A DNA stretch of 64,000 bases from Ianthella basta (Eukaryota > Porifera > Demospongiae > Verongiida > Ianthellidae). The stretch is from positions 4,072,086-4,136,085 of the forward strand of contig OZ025883.1 of the NCBI GenBank assembly GCA_964019415.1, read 5' to 3'. Positions 22,261 through 35,650 of the stretch are shown here, piece by piece (within the stretch, counting starts at the first letter, position 1; every line of letters starts with the position of its first letter). The translations under genes and the position numbers were made by a program. The notes under the pieces are model-generated. The model was not told where the DNA came from. It did no database searches and worked only from the letters and a program-made list of their open reading frames with translations.

Positions 22261-25200
22261 CTGGGGCTTCTATTCTTTCCAAGGAGTTTTGACCCAGCCA
22301 TCCATTCTGTGTAGGGAATTCTCTCTCATGCAAGTCTTGTAGCCAGTCCAGCCTCGTGCATCGTCTGCCAGTGGTACAATAAAATGGCCGCTGTCTTTTA
22401 TGCTCTAACTAATAGACTAACCCAATTGTGTTGTCTAATTGTCAAGGATCAATCATTTTAACTGACATATTTTACATTAGGTAAGTAGGTGGTCTACAGT
22501 CACCTCTGAGGCTTTAGTGAGCAACAGCTATAACATTGTTCAACTGAACCTTGTACAGATATGAAAGTACCAGGAGCAAGTGATTGCACAGCACCATAGT
22601 CCTGGCAGTTTAATTACTTATTGTGCCATGTCACTTGTTGTGGAGTCCATTCCAATGACATTAGAGTGCCCTTCCATCGTTAAAACGTATCATGCACTGT
22701 CAGATAGATAGTAATAGATAATTATTCTATTACCGATCTTCACTAGCCAAATCAGTGGAATAATCTGCCAAGCGTTTCAACAACCATATGGTTGTCTTCG
22801 TCAGTGGCTATAGTACAAAACAGAAGGTGATTCGCTTATAGGCTACAATGTGGGGAAAGATAGTGATGCAGAGTGTGAGTGTGATGGTGATGCAGAGTGT
22901 GAGTGACATCTAGTGAGTAAACTTCTATTTGTTTCCAAGGAGTTTTGACCCAGCCATCCATTCTGCGTAGGGAATTCTCTCTCATGCAAGTCTTCTAGCC
23001 AGTCCAGCCTGGTGCATCATTTGCCAGTGGTACATTAAAATGGCCGCTGTCTTTATGCTCTAACTAATAGACTAACTAAATTGTATTGTCTAATTGTCAC
23101 GGAGGAATCATTTAGCCAATACATTAGATAAGTAGGAGGTCTATGGGTACCTCTCAGTCTTTATTGAACAACAGATATAACATTGTTCTACTGAACCTTG
23201 TACAGATATGAAAATACCAGCAGCAAGTGATTGCACAGCACCACAGTCCTGGCAGTTTAATTACTTACAGTATTGTGCCATGTGGAGTCCATTCCATATA
23301 CATACAGTATGAGTGCCATTCCATCGTGAAAATATATCATACTCTGTCAGCTAGAGAGTAATAGATGATTATTCTATTACCGATCTTCACTAGCCAAATC
23401 AGTGGAATAATCTGCCAAAGGTTTCAACAACCATGCAGTTGTCTTCATCAGTGACTATAGTACAAAACAGAAGGTGAATATTCGCTACAATGTGGGGGAA
23501 AGATGGAGATGCAGAGTGTGAGTGACTGCAAAATAGCAGATAGTGAGTAAACTGTCATGACAGATGAAAGGAACAGATGACAGGTGACAAGTAAATCTAA
23601 AAGGGTATTTGGACAGAAATAAGTGAGGCATGCAAGTAAAGCCAAGTTGTATAACAGTGAAATAATGAATTGTAAACTGGGGGTGATGTGCCATCGTTTC
23701 TGTTCAAAGTGTGAGACTGTGATCTAATGTGAATTGATTCTGAAGTGAGTCTCTGGTGTAGACGGGAGTAATAGATGGACTGTGGTACCCTACAGCATGT
23801 ACCTTTGGGCAGTCCATGATGCATTCCTATTCCTATTACTTGGAATATGGCTTCTGCTGAGTCATACCATCCATACATGTTTCAACAAGAATAGGAGTGT
23901 TACAATGGACGACTATTGTGAGATGTAGCCATGTATAGAATGTGGACTTAAATTTTCCGATGTAGTTTCTAACCATCTCTAAAGCATTCAGTGATTCTCT
24001 GAGCAGGACAACACTCCACATCACAAGCATGGAGACTTGTGACATTTCTGGATTGTTAGAGTATATATAAACCGTGGCTTCTTCTGTGAAGGAGCTCTAG
24101 TGTCAGCATGCTCAGATAATGTAGATGCTATGACACAACTCGTCACAATTCAACTGACATTTATACCATCATTCTAAACAAATGTGTACTTGAACTCCTC
24201 TTCTGCATTTAATTAAGTTGAACATCCCACTGTTAGTCTCTCTGCCAAGTGAATGTTGACAGACAAGAGCTGAATTTATATGGTTATCTGTGCAGCATGT
24301 CTTAAAGGCATTGCTTCTACCCTTTGAGAGACTCTACACATTCCCCTTGTATATCCATTTTTCTATTTATGCGTTCCCTACCTACCTTACTGTGCCATGA
24401 TCCTTTGATCACTTCACATGATGGTTAAACATGCAAGGGAAACCTGATCACAGTCGGTTTGTGGGGAGTGGTATACTGCTGAGTGGCCCAACTGTACAGC
24501 TGTGATATGGATTCTTTCCACATTGATGTGGCTGATGGAAATAGTTGACTCTGCAGGAAGTTGCACATTAATTCAGAACCACTGAAACATTCTAATGAGT
24601 TCATTTAAAATATTAAGTCTCTATAGATGCCCCTGTTCAGCAGCCCTATTACCAGGATGTTGATGGTGTAGTAGATTACATGCATGCTGCAGGCCCTGTA
24701 GCAAGGTGTCAGCTGTAAGGTAGCAAGTGCTGACATGATGCAAGGCTAACTTGTGATGGATCTGTGTAACCCACAATGGGTATTGAATAGTGAGAGCATT
24801 GTTGAGACCATACATGCACCTTTCAAAGCTTCCACAGTAGCTGAGTGATCATGCTTGTAAATTGTTTGTCCTCAAGTGAGACAGAACGTGAGGTCCTCTC
24901 TTAGTCATCATCAAGGCATGATTTATTTTTTCTTGATAGTCCCTGAGATGTACCTCACCAACACTCTTTGGAACAGCAACAATGGAGTCTCAGTTGGAAG
25001 CTCACTCTCAACTTTTCTAGCCAGTCCAGTTTTATAGCCTCTTGTGCCAAAGCCTTTCTATTGGAGGAAAAGGACTGGCATGTATGTGATAGCTCTGCAG
25101 TGTGATTACTAATCACCCAGTGAGCATGCGTAACTTCACATGTGGATTTTGTTGATGCGCAATCTCATTGGTTGACGCAAACTGCTATGTGACGTCATAG

Positions 25201-25779
25201 CAATCTGTAATCTGATTGGGTTCCACTGTGGGCTACTACTGACTTAGATGACTCAATATGTTGCAATGTGCCAGGGCTGTTTTGTCCATATGATAACTAT
25301 AAGGCTGGTGTGCATCAGTGAAGCCACCACATGATTCCTTTCTCACTAATAGTGCACTGATCTAGCTAGGTTGAAGTCACTTCCAATGCACTGTAGAGCT
25401 CAAGCGTGACCAGACTATAATGAGGCCATTATTACTGTGCTTTGGTAGGAGACTGTCTGTGCAAAGCTCCATACCCTAACGTGCTAGCCATTTCAACTGC
25501 AGTATATTTACCAGAAGTCCAAATATTTAGGCTTGGAGTTAATATCCACAGCCCCAGCAGTGGCAGCACTGCCAGCACTGCACCTTTATGTATATTTATT
25601 GGCACTTGCTGTGACTTGTCTCTTGGCCAGTGTACGACTGTTGATAATTATCCTTTGAGCCTTGTTATCATGACTGCTCTGAGACATCTTAGTCACATCT
25701 ATCATTAAATGTTATTTGGATGTAGGGGCCTTTCAGGTAGGGCAGGTTCAACTGTAATTACTATGTGTAGCTAAAGGAA

Positions 25780-25810
<31 letters not shown>

Positions 25811-26454
25811 GCGCGCGTGCGTGCGTGTGCATGTATGTCTGGTTCTTGTTGTAGTCCCTATCTTATTCATTGGTTGAAGGAATGTGAACTCATTTGTTTG
25901 TGTGGTGATTGATGTGTATGTACATGTGTGTGTTTATTGTATTTCCCTACCTTGTGTATGTGATGTGTGTGATTATATGTGTTCTTAATCTTGTCTGGTG
26001 ATAGAATAATTATACTTCTTCTGTACGTAGTTTGTGCGTTATATTATACTGTGCTGTATGCATGAGTGTTGTGTTGTGCTATGGTGTGTAGTGTTCTGTA
26101 GTGTTCTGTTGTGTTGTGTGAATGCGAAGATGTGTGTCTGAGTGCAGGATTAGAACATGATCACTGTGACACCTGTCCTGCTAGACCGTCTTGCTCTATC
26201 AGATAACCATTACGACTTCACTGTCCTAACTGTAATGTAATGTCTGTTTCTTCTCCTGTCTGTGTGCGTGTGATGTAGTGTGTCCCTCCTCATCTTCTGT
26301 TTGTTCGCCCTTGACTTACTTGCCCCTCATGAGCCATCTATGAGCACGCTTCACTCCTGAGGAGCTGTGTACACTTGTGTGAGGTAACTGTATTCTCTAT
26401 CTTGTGTTGTAATATGTGACTGTCCTCTCTGTCATTTTCTCCTTTCACCCACAG

Positions 26455-26625
26455 TTCTTGCTGAGCTACAGCAGGCCAACCTGATTTCCAGATATGATTT
26501 TATTGGGGTGAAGGACATCAGTCGTGTGCTTGAAGTTCAGAGTGGCAAGTCTCCTCAGGAACAGAGCAAAGCTGCTGATATTCTGAGGAAACATGAATGG
26601 GACAAGGAGGCTAGTCTCCTTTCAG
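26455..26625 (+). CDS. Module exon 6 of the receptor-like gene
   Basis: This exon has 57 codons, phase 1-1, between TTTCACCCACAG and TCAG|gtaaac. The peptide begins VLAELQQANLISRYDF and ends ASLLSG. It is very close to exons 7 and 8. The conserved cysteine of the other seven copies is phenylalanine here (Y-D-F), and the following charged pair is lost (I-G-V for D-E-V). The frame and splice sites are intact. If the cysteine matters structurally, this copy may have lost that contact. Confidence 0.8.
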
Positions 26626-27186
26626 GTAAACAGACATAGCCCTCATCCATCTTCCTTCTGTTACATTACGTTGTACGTATCCTAGTTGTAACAGCCATGC
26701 ACTTTAAAGGCAATGGAATGCACTTTAGACAAGGTGATTCAGTTGCTAATTAGATGCACGTCGATCCGCACTTTCACACTTGTATTTAATTTCCCAGACA
26801 GTGGCCCATTGTGTGAATTACACTACATGTTGACAAGGTGTACATAATGCTGTACCTATAGTAGTAATTGACTTTGGATCTTGAACAACTATGCCCACCT
26901 TGTTTCACATGAATGACTATCTTGGTTTCAGCTCATTTGCCTTCCATTGTTAACTTGTCTTCAGATTGGCCGTGATTCTTATTTGACAACTTGGTGCTAA
27001 TTACTCACAAGGCACATTTGTATATGTGAAGCCAACTAATGATTGCTTTCACACTGGTGTGAACATGCTTAAAAGTAATGGTCTGGATTTATGTGAACAT
27101 GCTGTAATGAGTTACTTGCTGTGAAGCACTTGTTTGCATGTGGTGCCGCCCCCTAAACGGCTTGGTCGTTTCAGTTTATTGGTGTA
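26626..27186 (+). other. Tail of block P, intron
   Basis: This matches the DNA after exons 7 and 8. It is interrupted at 27187 by the inverted Helitron end; in the exon 7 copy the corresponding sequence continues near 32140-32170 (GCCGCCCCCTAAACG here, GCTGCCCCCTGAATG there), so the insertion point is at about 27170-27186. Confidence 0.6.
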
Positions 27187-27574
27187 CTAGCAGGGCGCCC
27201 GCCTTCGGCGGGCTTCTGCTTCGGCGAGTCACACGACAGCGAGTTGGGCCCAGGCTGATTTGAAGAATCTGCGCTGTTAGCAACGGAGAGCAGCTGCTAT
27301 AGCGACGGCCGAGTTTAAATTCGATTGTGGGACGACAGCGAATGAATCCGCCCGATAACCGGAAGTCAATGAGCGATAATTAATAAAATGGCCGTCAGCC
27401 GCGAACGAAAACCGGAAATCAATGGATATCTCTTCAGGAACTGCAGGACGAGCGATTTCAACCCGTGTAGGACACTTCTGAGCCGCACTTTATAATCCCT
27501 GAGAGTTTGGAGGCCTTCTGTTCCGTACATTTTGCGCCAAAAGCGAACAAACAAACAGACAAACGAACTGAATT
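27187..27574 (-). mobile_element. Helitron-like 3' end on the - strand (non-autonomous)
   Basis: Read on the - strand, a perfect 7 bp stem GCCCGCC-GAA-GGCGGGC (27213-27197) is followed by GCCCTG and then CTAG (27190-27187) before T. That is the classic Helitron 3' terminus. A closely similar terminus stands on the + strand at 58701-58729. The sequence is much GC-richer than the surrounding intron. The 5' end is not defined; it may stop near 27574, where element B begins. Confidence 0.6.
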
Positions 27575-28344
27575 ATTGGGGCGAGCCTGAGCGAGCCCCT
27601 TCCCTTACGAGTAGGACGGTGGCTCTGTCTGTCTGGTACGTAGGTCCGTTTGGAACAAGGAGGGAAGTTTCTGCGTAATATTTTGGTCGGGATCTGCGGA
27701 ACATTTTGCTCAGGGGCCTGCAGCGCGCATTGGGTGTAAGCGTATACACCGTTCAGTCCGTATGCCAATGGGATTTATACTAGCCATTTTGCATGTTATA
27801 AGCATTGTGGTCTCACTATTATGCATATCATTATACCTGCACTGGGACCCAAGCCACACAATGGAGAGACAATACAATGTGAGTCGACCTATTAGGCACT
27901 GCATGCTACAGCTATGGATCGCACCACGGGCAATTCTACCAACCGTAGACTGTCAGACTTGACCAAGGACAGAGAGGAGAGAGTACGCAGGAGGAGATAA
28001 AACGGGCGCGGCGTGCCTCAGAAACGCCAGAACAAACGGAAGAATGGTGCCGAGTGCGGAGAGAGCGCGACAGGGCCTGGCAGGCTGCCCAGAGCACGGA
28101 CGTCGCAAGAATTTCTCCTTAGGTCAGCGCACAGTGGAATACACGTACGAGGGTAGCTGCACAAGAGGAAACAGAACCAGGCAACAGAGGAAGGCAGCCA
28201 AGCTGACCCAGTTGGTAGAAGCAAGAGTGCACAGAAGAGACAGCACAAGAGAACAATCTGCATACTGTTTAATGCATGCATCACTTAAACAGTTAGCGCG
28301 TGACGCTTCTTCAGGCTCGCCCGACAATGCTTTGCATTCACTAG
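27575..28344 (+). mobile_element. Helitron-like element B with coding remnant (provisional)
   Basis: The left end ATTGGGGCGAGC and the right end (GCTCGCCCGACAATGCTTTG, CATTCA, CTAG|TA) match element A. Inside, + strand around 28003-28085, one frame reads RARRASETPEQTEEW followed by a basic R-R-E-R-D-R-A stretch. I recognise this as the style of the charged repeats at the start of Helitron-encoded proteins of animals (from memory, not searched). The frame is interrupted and nothing like a helicase or Rep domain is present, so this is a short relic. Confidence 0.5.
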
Positions 28345-31300
28345 TATACATAGATACATGTATTTGTCTGAATAGAGAGCCCAGCCTTTATTTCTTAAAG
28401 AATTTTCATCCTCCTTCGTCTGGGACAGACTTCTATTTAGGAACTGGTGCTAAAGTACCTGAACCCTAACCACGTTTCTTATATAGGTATGCATGTAACA
28501 TATATACAGCATCTGTTGTTGATGCCACACATGGCTGCCCGTTGAATGCTATGACCATTCTGTCACAGCCATGAAAGATGGCCAATTCATATTAGTCTTG
28601 GGTGCCATGTCTGTTTTTGATCTGCATTATGCTGTCCAGTGGCCAGTCCAGTGGCCATGGAATAGCCTGTGCTATGCATGTACCTGGCTGTTGCCACAGC
28701 ATCGCAAACAATACCTAAATGTGTGCTGCTGGTGTGTGTGTGTGTGTGTGTGTGTGCGTGCGTCTGTGTGCATGCGTGTGCGCATGCATGTGTGTGTATG
28801 TGCGTGTGTGTGTATATGTGTGTGTATGCGTGTGTGTGTCTACAGCCACCTCTGTATGTCACGCACGAAGATCCCCTTGTATCACCAACCAGCCCAGACA
28901 CATGCTATTCCCATACCTGCTACACCATGCAGTCACATGCATGCAGCGAATGTTAATGATCTGGGTTTTGCATGGACAGGCTGGCCCTCCTCTTTGCATA
29001 GACCGGCCCTCCTCCTGGTTCCTACGGTTTTTCTGCCAGGTGGCTTGTCATGCCCTTCAGAGACACACTGCACCATCTCTGCATCTGCCCTTGTTTTTGG
29101 AGGAAACATTTTTACACACCCTTGTTGCTATATGTGTGTGTCTGAATAGAGGCCTGGACTTCTATTTGTTTCCAAGGAGTTTTGACCCAGCCATCCATTC
29201 TTCGTAGGGAATTCTCTCTCATGCAAGTCTTCTAGCCAATCCAGCCTGGTGCATCGTCTGCCAGTGGTACATTAAAATGGCCGCTGTCTTTTATGCTCTA
29301 ACTAATAGACTAACTAAATTGTATTGTCTAATTGTCACGGAGGAATCATTTAGCCGCCATTACGTTAGGTAAGTAGGAGGTCTATGGGTACCTCTCAGTC
29401 TTTATTGAACAACAGATATAACATTGTTCTACTGAACCTTGTACAGATATGAAAATAGCAGCAGCAAGTGATTCCACAGCACCACAGTCCTGGCAGTTTA
29501 ATTACTTATTGTGCCATGTGGAGCCCATTCCATATACATTCAGTATGAGTGCCATTCCATCGTGAAAATATATCATACTCTGTCAGCTAGAGAGTAATAG
29601 ATGATTATTCTATTGCCAATCTTCACTAGCCAAATCAGTGGAATAATCTGCCAAACGTTTCAACAATTATGCAGTTGTCTTCATCAGTGGCTATAGTACA
29701 AAACAGAAGTTGATTTGCTTTTTTAGGCTACAATGTGGATAAAGATGGTGATGCAAAATGTGAGTGACTGCAGAACGGCAGATGGTGAGTAAACTGTCAT
29801 GACAGATGAAAGGAACAGATGACAGGTGACAAGTAAATCTAAAAGGGTATTTGAACAGAAATAAGTGAGGCATGCAAGTAAAGCCGAGTTGTATAACAGT
29901 GAAATAATGAATTGTAAACTGAGGGTGATGTGCCGTCGTTTCTGTTCAAAGTGTGAGACTGTGATCTAATGTGAATTGATTCTGAAGTGAGTCTCTGGTG
30001 TAGACGGGAGTAGTAGATGGACTGTGGTTCCCTACAGCATGTACCTTTGGGCAGTCCATGATGCATTCCTATGTACCTCACCACCACTCTTTGGAACAGC
30101 AACAATGGAGGAGCCTAGTCTGTGTTGGAAGTTCATTCTCAACTCTTCTAGCCAGTCCAGTCCAGTCTTGTGTAGCCTCTTGTGCCCAGGCCTTCCTATT
30201 CGAGGAAAAGGACTGGCATGTATGTGATAGCTCTGCAGTGTGGTTACTAATCACCCAGTGAGCATGTGTAACTTCACATGTGGATTTTGTTGATGTGCAA
30301 TTTCATTGGTTGACGAAACTGCTATGTGACATCATAGCAATCTGTAATCTGATTGGGTTGCACTGTGGCTACAACTGACACAACTCAATATGTTGCAATG
30401 TGCCAGGGCTGTTTTGTCCATATGATAACTATAAGGCTGGTGTGCATCAGTGAAGCCACCACATGATTCCTTTCTCACTAATAGTGCACTGATCTAGCTA
30501 GGTTGAAGTCCCATCCAATGCACTGTAGAGCTCGAGCGTGACCAGGCTATAATGAGGCCATTATTTCTGTGCTTTTGTAGGAGACTGTCTGTTCAAAGCT
30601 CCATACCCTAACATGCTAGCCATTTCAACTGCAGTATATTTACCAGAAGTCCAAAGATTTAGGCTTGGAGTTAATATCCATAGCCCCAGCAGTGGCAGCA
30701 CTGCCAGCACTGCACCTTTACATATATTTATTGGCACTTGCTGTGACTTGTCTCTTGGTCAGTGTATGACAGTCGCTGTTTTAATTATCCTTTGAACCTA
30801 GTTATCATGACTGCTCTGAGACATCTATCATTAAATGGTATTTGGATGTAGGAGCCTTTCAGGTAGAGCAGGTTCGACTGTAAATATTGTGTGTAAAAGA
30901 ATATATTGTGTATGTGGCAATTGTGCATGCATGTCTGGTTGGAGCCTTATGCTTGTATGCTTTAGTGTGTGGATATGTGTGTTACTAATCTTGTCTGGTG
31001 GTAGAATAATTATAGATTATAATTCTTCTGTACGTAGTTTGTGTATTATATTATCTTATGTTGTATGTGTGTTGTGTTGTTCTATGTTGTGTAGTGTTCT
31101 GTTGTGTGAATGCGAACATATGTGTCTAAGTGATAATACACAACCACTGTGGCACCTGTCCTGCTAGACCCTCTCACTCTATTGAATAACCATTACAAGT
31201 TCACTGTCCTAGTAGTAATGTCATGTCTGTTTCCTCCTTGTCTGTGTGTGTGTGTGATGTAGTGTGTCCCTCCTCATCTGTCACTTCTTACTTGCCTCTC

Positions 31301-31426
31301 ATGAGCCATCTATGAGCATGCTTCACTCCTGAGGAGCTGTGTACACTTGTGTGAGGTAACTGTATTCTCTATCTTGTGTTGTAATATGTGACTGTCCTCC
31401 CTGTCATTTTCTCTCTTCATCCACAG
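28345..31426 (+). other. Intron before module exon 7
   Basis: 28500-28735 recurs at 32410-32640. A GT-rich tract lies at 28734-28840, with the following 100 bases shared with 19740-19870. Then come module R (29155-30260) and block P (from 30380). The acceptor tract ends CTTCATCCACAG. No other exon was found. Confidence 0.6.
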
Positions 31427-31597
31427 TTCTTGCTGAGCTACAGCAGGCCGACCTGATTTCCAGACAAGATTGTGATGAGGTGAAGGACATCAGTGATGTG
31501 CTTAAAGTTCAGAGAGGCAAGTCTCCTCAGGTACAGAGCAAAACTGCTGATATCCTGAGGAGATACGGCTGGGAAAAGGAGGCTAATCTCCTTTCAG
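31427..31597 (+). CDS. Module exon 7 of the receptor-like gene
   Basis: This exon has 57 codons, phase 1-1, between ATCCACAG and TCAG|gtaaac. The peptide begins VLAELQQADLISRQDC and ends ANLLSG. It is the best consensus copy of the sub-array: D-I-S-D-V-L in the middle, K-S-P-Q-V-Q-S-K before the third helix, A-D-I-L-R-R-Y-G-W then E-K-E-A. It is nearly identical to exon 8 and exon 6 at DNA level including the flanking intron, so it arose by recent duplication. Confidence 0.82.
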
Positions 31598-34500
31598 GTA
31601 AACGGACGTAGCCTTCATCCATCTTCCTTCTGTTACATTACGTTGTACGTATCCTAGTTGTAACAGCCATGCAATTTAAAGGCATTGGAATGCACTTTAG
31701 ACAAAGGTGATTCAGCTGCTAATTGGATGCACATCAATCCACACTTTCACGCTTGTTTTGAATTTCACAGACAGTGGCCCATTGTGTGAATTACACTACA
31801 TGTTGACAAGGTGTACATGATGCTATACCTATAGTAGTAATTGACTTTGGATCCTTGAAAAACTTTGCCCACCTTGTTGCATACGAATACTATCTTTGTT
31901 TCAGCTCGTTTGCCTTCCATTGTTTACTTGTCTTCTGATTGGCCATGATTCTTAATTATTTGACAATTTGGTGCTAATTACTCACCAGACAGGTTTGTAT
32001 AAGTGAAACCAACTAATGATTGCTTTTACACTGGTGTGAACATGCTTAAATGGTCTGGATTTTATGTTACATCCAATGCACTTTAAAGTTCTAGTGTGAA
32101 CATGCTGTAATGGGTTACTTGTTGTGAAGCATTTGTTAAATATGGGGCTGCCCCCTGAATGCCTTGGTCTTTCTTCATATATAATTTACAAAATGTGTCC
32201 ACTTCGTGAGCACTTACAGATACACAGTTTGTATGCTAGTGTTGCAGTAGAATTTAATGAGTTTATTAGTGTATACGTGTATGTGTCTGACTAGAGGACC
32301 CAGCCTCTATTTCTTCTCAAGAATTTTTACCCTATCTCATTTGGGACAGACTTCTATTTAAGAACTGGTGCTAAAGTACCTGAACCCTAGCCATGTTTCT
32401 TAATAATATTAATTATACAGCATCTGTTATTGATGCCACACATGGCTGCCGTCAAATGCTATGACCATTCTGTCACAGCCATGAAAGATGGCCTATTCCT
32501 ATTAGTCTTGGGTGCCGTGTCTGATTTTGATCTGCATTATGCTGTCCAGTGGCCAGTCCAGTGGCCATGGAATAGCCTGTGCTATGCATGTGCTTGGCTG
32601 TTGCCACAGCATCACAAACAATACCTAGAGTTGTAGAGGAAGGGGTAGTTTGCATGTGTCACATGTGTTTGTAGGTCATTGTGCATCTTCTCAGGTTGCT
32701 GTCTCAAATATGGTGGCTACATAAAGTAATTCCTGTAATGTCCTTTGCGTACATTTACTGGGTCATGGTGAGTGAGTATCAAAACCACCCATACTGCTAC
32801 TCGGTGTGAAGCACATGTTACCATACAGTTCCACCCACTGAGCCATTGCCAAATTCTTTCTACATCAGTCATGAAATGCTTGATCAGCACTTAACCCTAA
32901 TAACGATGCACCATTTGTATTGTATTGTGATTGTGAATAGAGGCCTGGACTTCTATTTCTTTCCAAGAAGACCCAGCCATCCTTTCTGTGGGAATTCTCT
33001 CTCATTCAAGTCCAGCCTGGTGCATCATCTGCCAGTCGTACATTAAGATGGCCACTGTCTTCTATGCTCTAACTATAGTAAACTAACCCAATTGTGTTGT
33101 CTAATTGTCAAGGAGGAATCATTTTAGCCATTAGTTAAGTAGGTGATCTACAGTCACCTCTCAGGCTTTTTGAGCAACAGATACATATAACATTGTTCTA
33201 CTGAACCTTGTACAGATATGAAAATACCAGCAGCAAGTGATTGCACAGCACCACAGTCCTGTCAGTTTAATTACTTATTGTGCCATGTTACTTTGTGTGG
33301 AGTCCATTTCAATTACATAAGAGTTCCCTTCCATTGTGAAAACATATCATACGCTGTCAGATAGATAGTAATAGATGATTATTCTATCACCAATCTTCAC
33401 TACCCAAATCAGTGGAATAATCTGCCAAAGGCATTACTTTTACCCTTTGTGAGACTCTACTCATTCCCCTTCTATATCCATTTTTCTATTTATGCGTTCC
33501 CTACCTACCTTACTGTGCCACGATCCTTTGATCACTTCACATGATGGTTAAACATGCAAGAAAAACCTGATCACAGTCGGTTTGTGGGGAGTGGTATACT
33601 GCTGAGTGGCCCAACTGTACAGCTGTGACATGGATTCTTTCCACATTAATGTGGCTGATTGAAATAGTTGACTCTGCAGGAAGTTGCACATTAGTTCCTA
33701 ACCACTGAAACATTCTGATGAGTTCATTGAAAATATTAAGTCTTTATAGATGTTCCTGTTCAGCAGCCCTATTACCAGGATGTTGATGGTGTAGTTAATT
33801 GCATGCATGCTGCAAACCCTGTAGCAAGGTGTCAGCTGTAAGGTAGCAAGTGCTGACATGACACAAAGGTAACTTGTGATGGATCTGTGTAACCCACAAT
33901 GGGTATTATATAGTGAGAGCATTGTTGAGACCACTCTTCAAAGGCTTCCACTGACAGTAGCTGAGAGATCATGCTGGTAAATTGTTTGTCCTCAAGTGAG
34001 GCAGAACGTGAGGTCCTCTGGCTGCCGCAACAGACAGAGGCCTAGTCATCATCAAGGAATGATTCAAAATTCTTGATAGTCCTTGAGATGTACCTCACCA
34101 CTACTCTTTGGAACAGCAACAATGGAGGAGCCTAGTCTGTGTTGGAAGTTCATTCTGAACTCTTCTAGCCAGTCCAGTCTAGTCTTGTATAGCCTCTTGT
34201 GTCCAGGCCTTTCTATTGGAGGAAAAGGACTGGCATGTACGTGATAGCTCTGCAGTGTGATTACTAATCACCCAGTAAGCATGTGTAACTTCACATGTGG
34301 ATTTTGTTCTGCTATGTGACATCATAGCAATCTGTAATCTGATTGGGTTGCACTGTGGGCTACAACTGACACAACTCAATATGTTGAAATGTGCCAGGAC
34401 TATTTTGTCCATATTATAACTATAAGGCTGATGTGCATCAGTGAAGCCACCACATGATTCCTTTCTCACTAATAGTGCACTGATCTAAGTCCCATCCAAT

Positions 34501-35479
34501 GCACTGTAGAGCTCGAGCATGACCAGGCTATAATGAGGCCATTATTACTGTACTTTGGTAGGAGACTGACTGTTCAAAGCTCCATACCCTAACGTGCTAG
34601 CCATTTCAACTGCAGTATATTTATTGGAAGACCAAAGATTTAGGCTTGGAGTTAATATCCATAGCCCCAGCAGTGGCAGCACTGCCAGCACTGCACCTTT
34701 ACATATATTTATTGGCACTTGCTGTGACTTGTCTCTTGGTCAGTGTACGACAGTCGCTGTTTTAATTATCCTTTGAACCTAGTTATCATGACTGCTCTGA
34801 GACATCTATCATTAAATGGTATTTGGATGTAGGAGCCTTTCAGGTAGAGCAGGTTCGACTGTAAATATTGTGTGTAAAAGAATATATTGTGTATGTGGCA
34901 ATTGTGCATGCATGTCTGGTTCTTGTTGTAGTCCTTGTCTTATTCTTTGGTTCACCAAATGTTCACTCATTTGTTTGTGTTGTGATTGTTATGTATTTTC
35001 ATGCACGTGTTTATTGTAATTCCCTACCCTGTGTATGCTTAAGTGTGTGGATATCTTTCTTCTTAATCTTGTCTGGTGGTATAAAATAATAATGGATTTT
35101 ACTTCTTCTATAATCATGTAGTTTGTGTAACAGTAGTGTTGTATGAGTGTTGTGTTGTGCAATGTTGTGTACTGTTCTGTTGTGTTGTGTGAGTGCAAAC
35201 ATGTGTGTCTGAGTGTCTGAGTGGCACCTGCCCTGCTAGACCCTCTTGCTCTATCAGATAATCATTATAACTTCACCGTCCTGCTTCCTCCCTGTCTGTG
35301 TGTGTATGTCCCTCCTCATATTCTGTTTATTCACTCTTGGCTTACTAGCCCCTCATTAGCCATCTACGAGCATGCTTCACTTCTGAGGAGCTGTGTACAC
35401 TTGTGTGAGGTAACCTATTCTTTATCTTGTGTTGTAATATGTGACTGCCCTCTTTGTCATTTTCTCCTTTCACCCACAG
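31598..35479 (+). other. Intron before module exon 8
   Basis: This is the tail of block P (to about 32130), a copy of the 28500-28735 block at 32410-32640, module R at 32936-34280, then block P again from about 34380. A segment at 32640-32930 repeats 21950-22250. No exon other than exon 8 is seen. Confidence 0.6.
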
Positions 35480-35650
35480 TTCTTGCTGAGCTACGGCAAG
35501 CCAACCTGATTTCCAGACTAGATTGTACAAGGGTGAAGGACATCAGTGTTGTGCTTGAAGTTCAGAGAGGCAAGTCTTCTCAGGTACAGAGCAAAACTGC
35601 TGATATTCTGAGGAGTCAAGGATGGGACAAGGAGGCTGGTCTCCTTTCAG
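35480..35650 (+). CDS. Module exon 8 of the receptor-like gene
   Basis: This exon has 57 codons, phase 1-1, between TTTCACCCACAG and TCAG|gtaaac. The peptide begins VLAELRQANLISRLDC and ends AGLLSG. Proline of the K-S-P turn is serine (K-S-S), the only such change in the array apart from the shift in exon 2. It is the last module before the GTPase exon; spliced on, it would read L-L-S-G-A-P-Q-K-P-P, joining directly to the GTPase leader with phase kept. Confidence 0.82.

Noticed and set aside
28018-28469. Open frames of 75-141 residues in element B
   Set aside because: They lie in a GC-rich transposon relic and overlap on both strands; only the short basic peptide near 28003-28085 looks once-coding.
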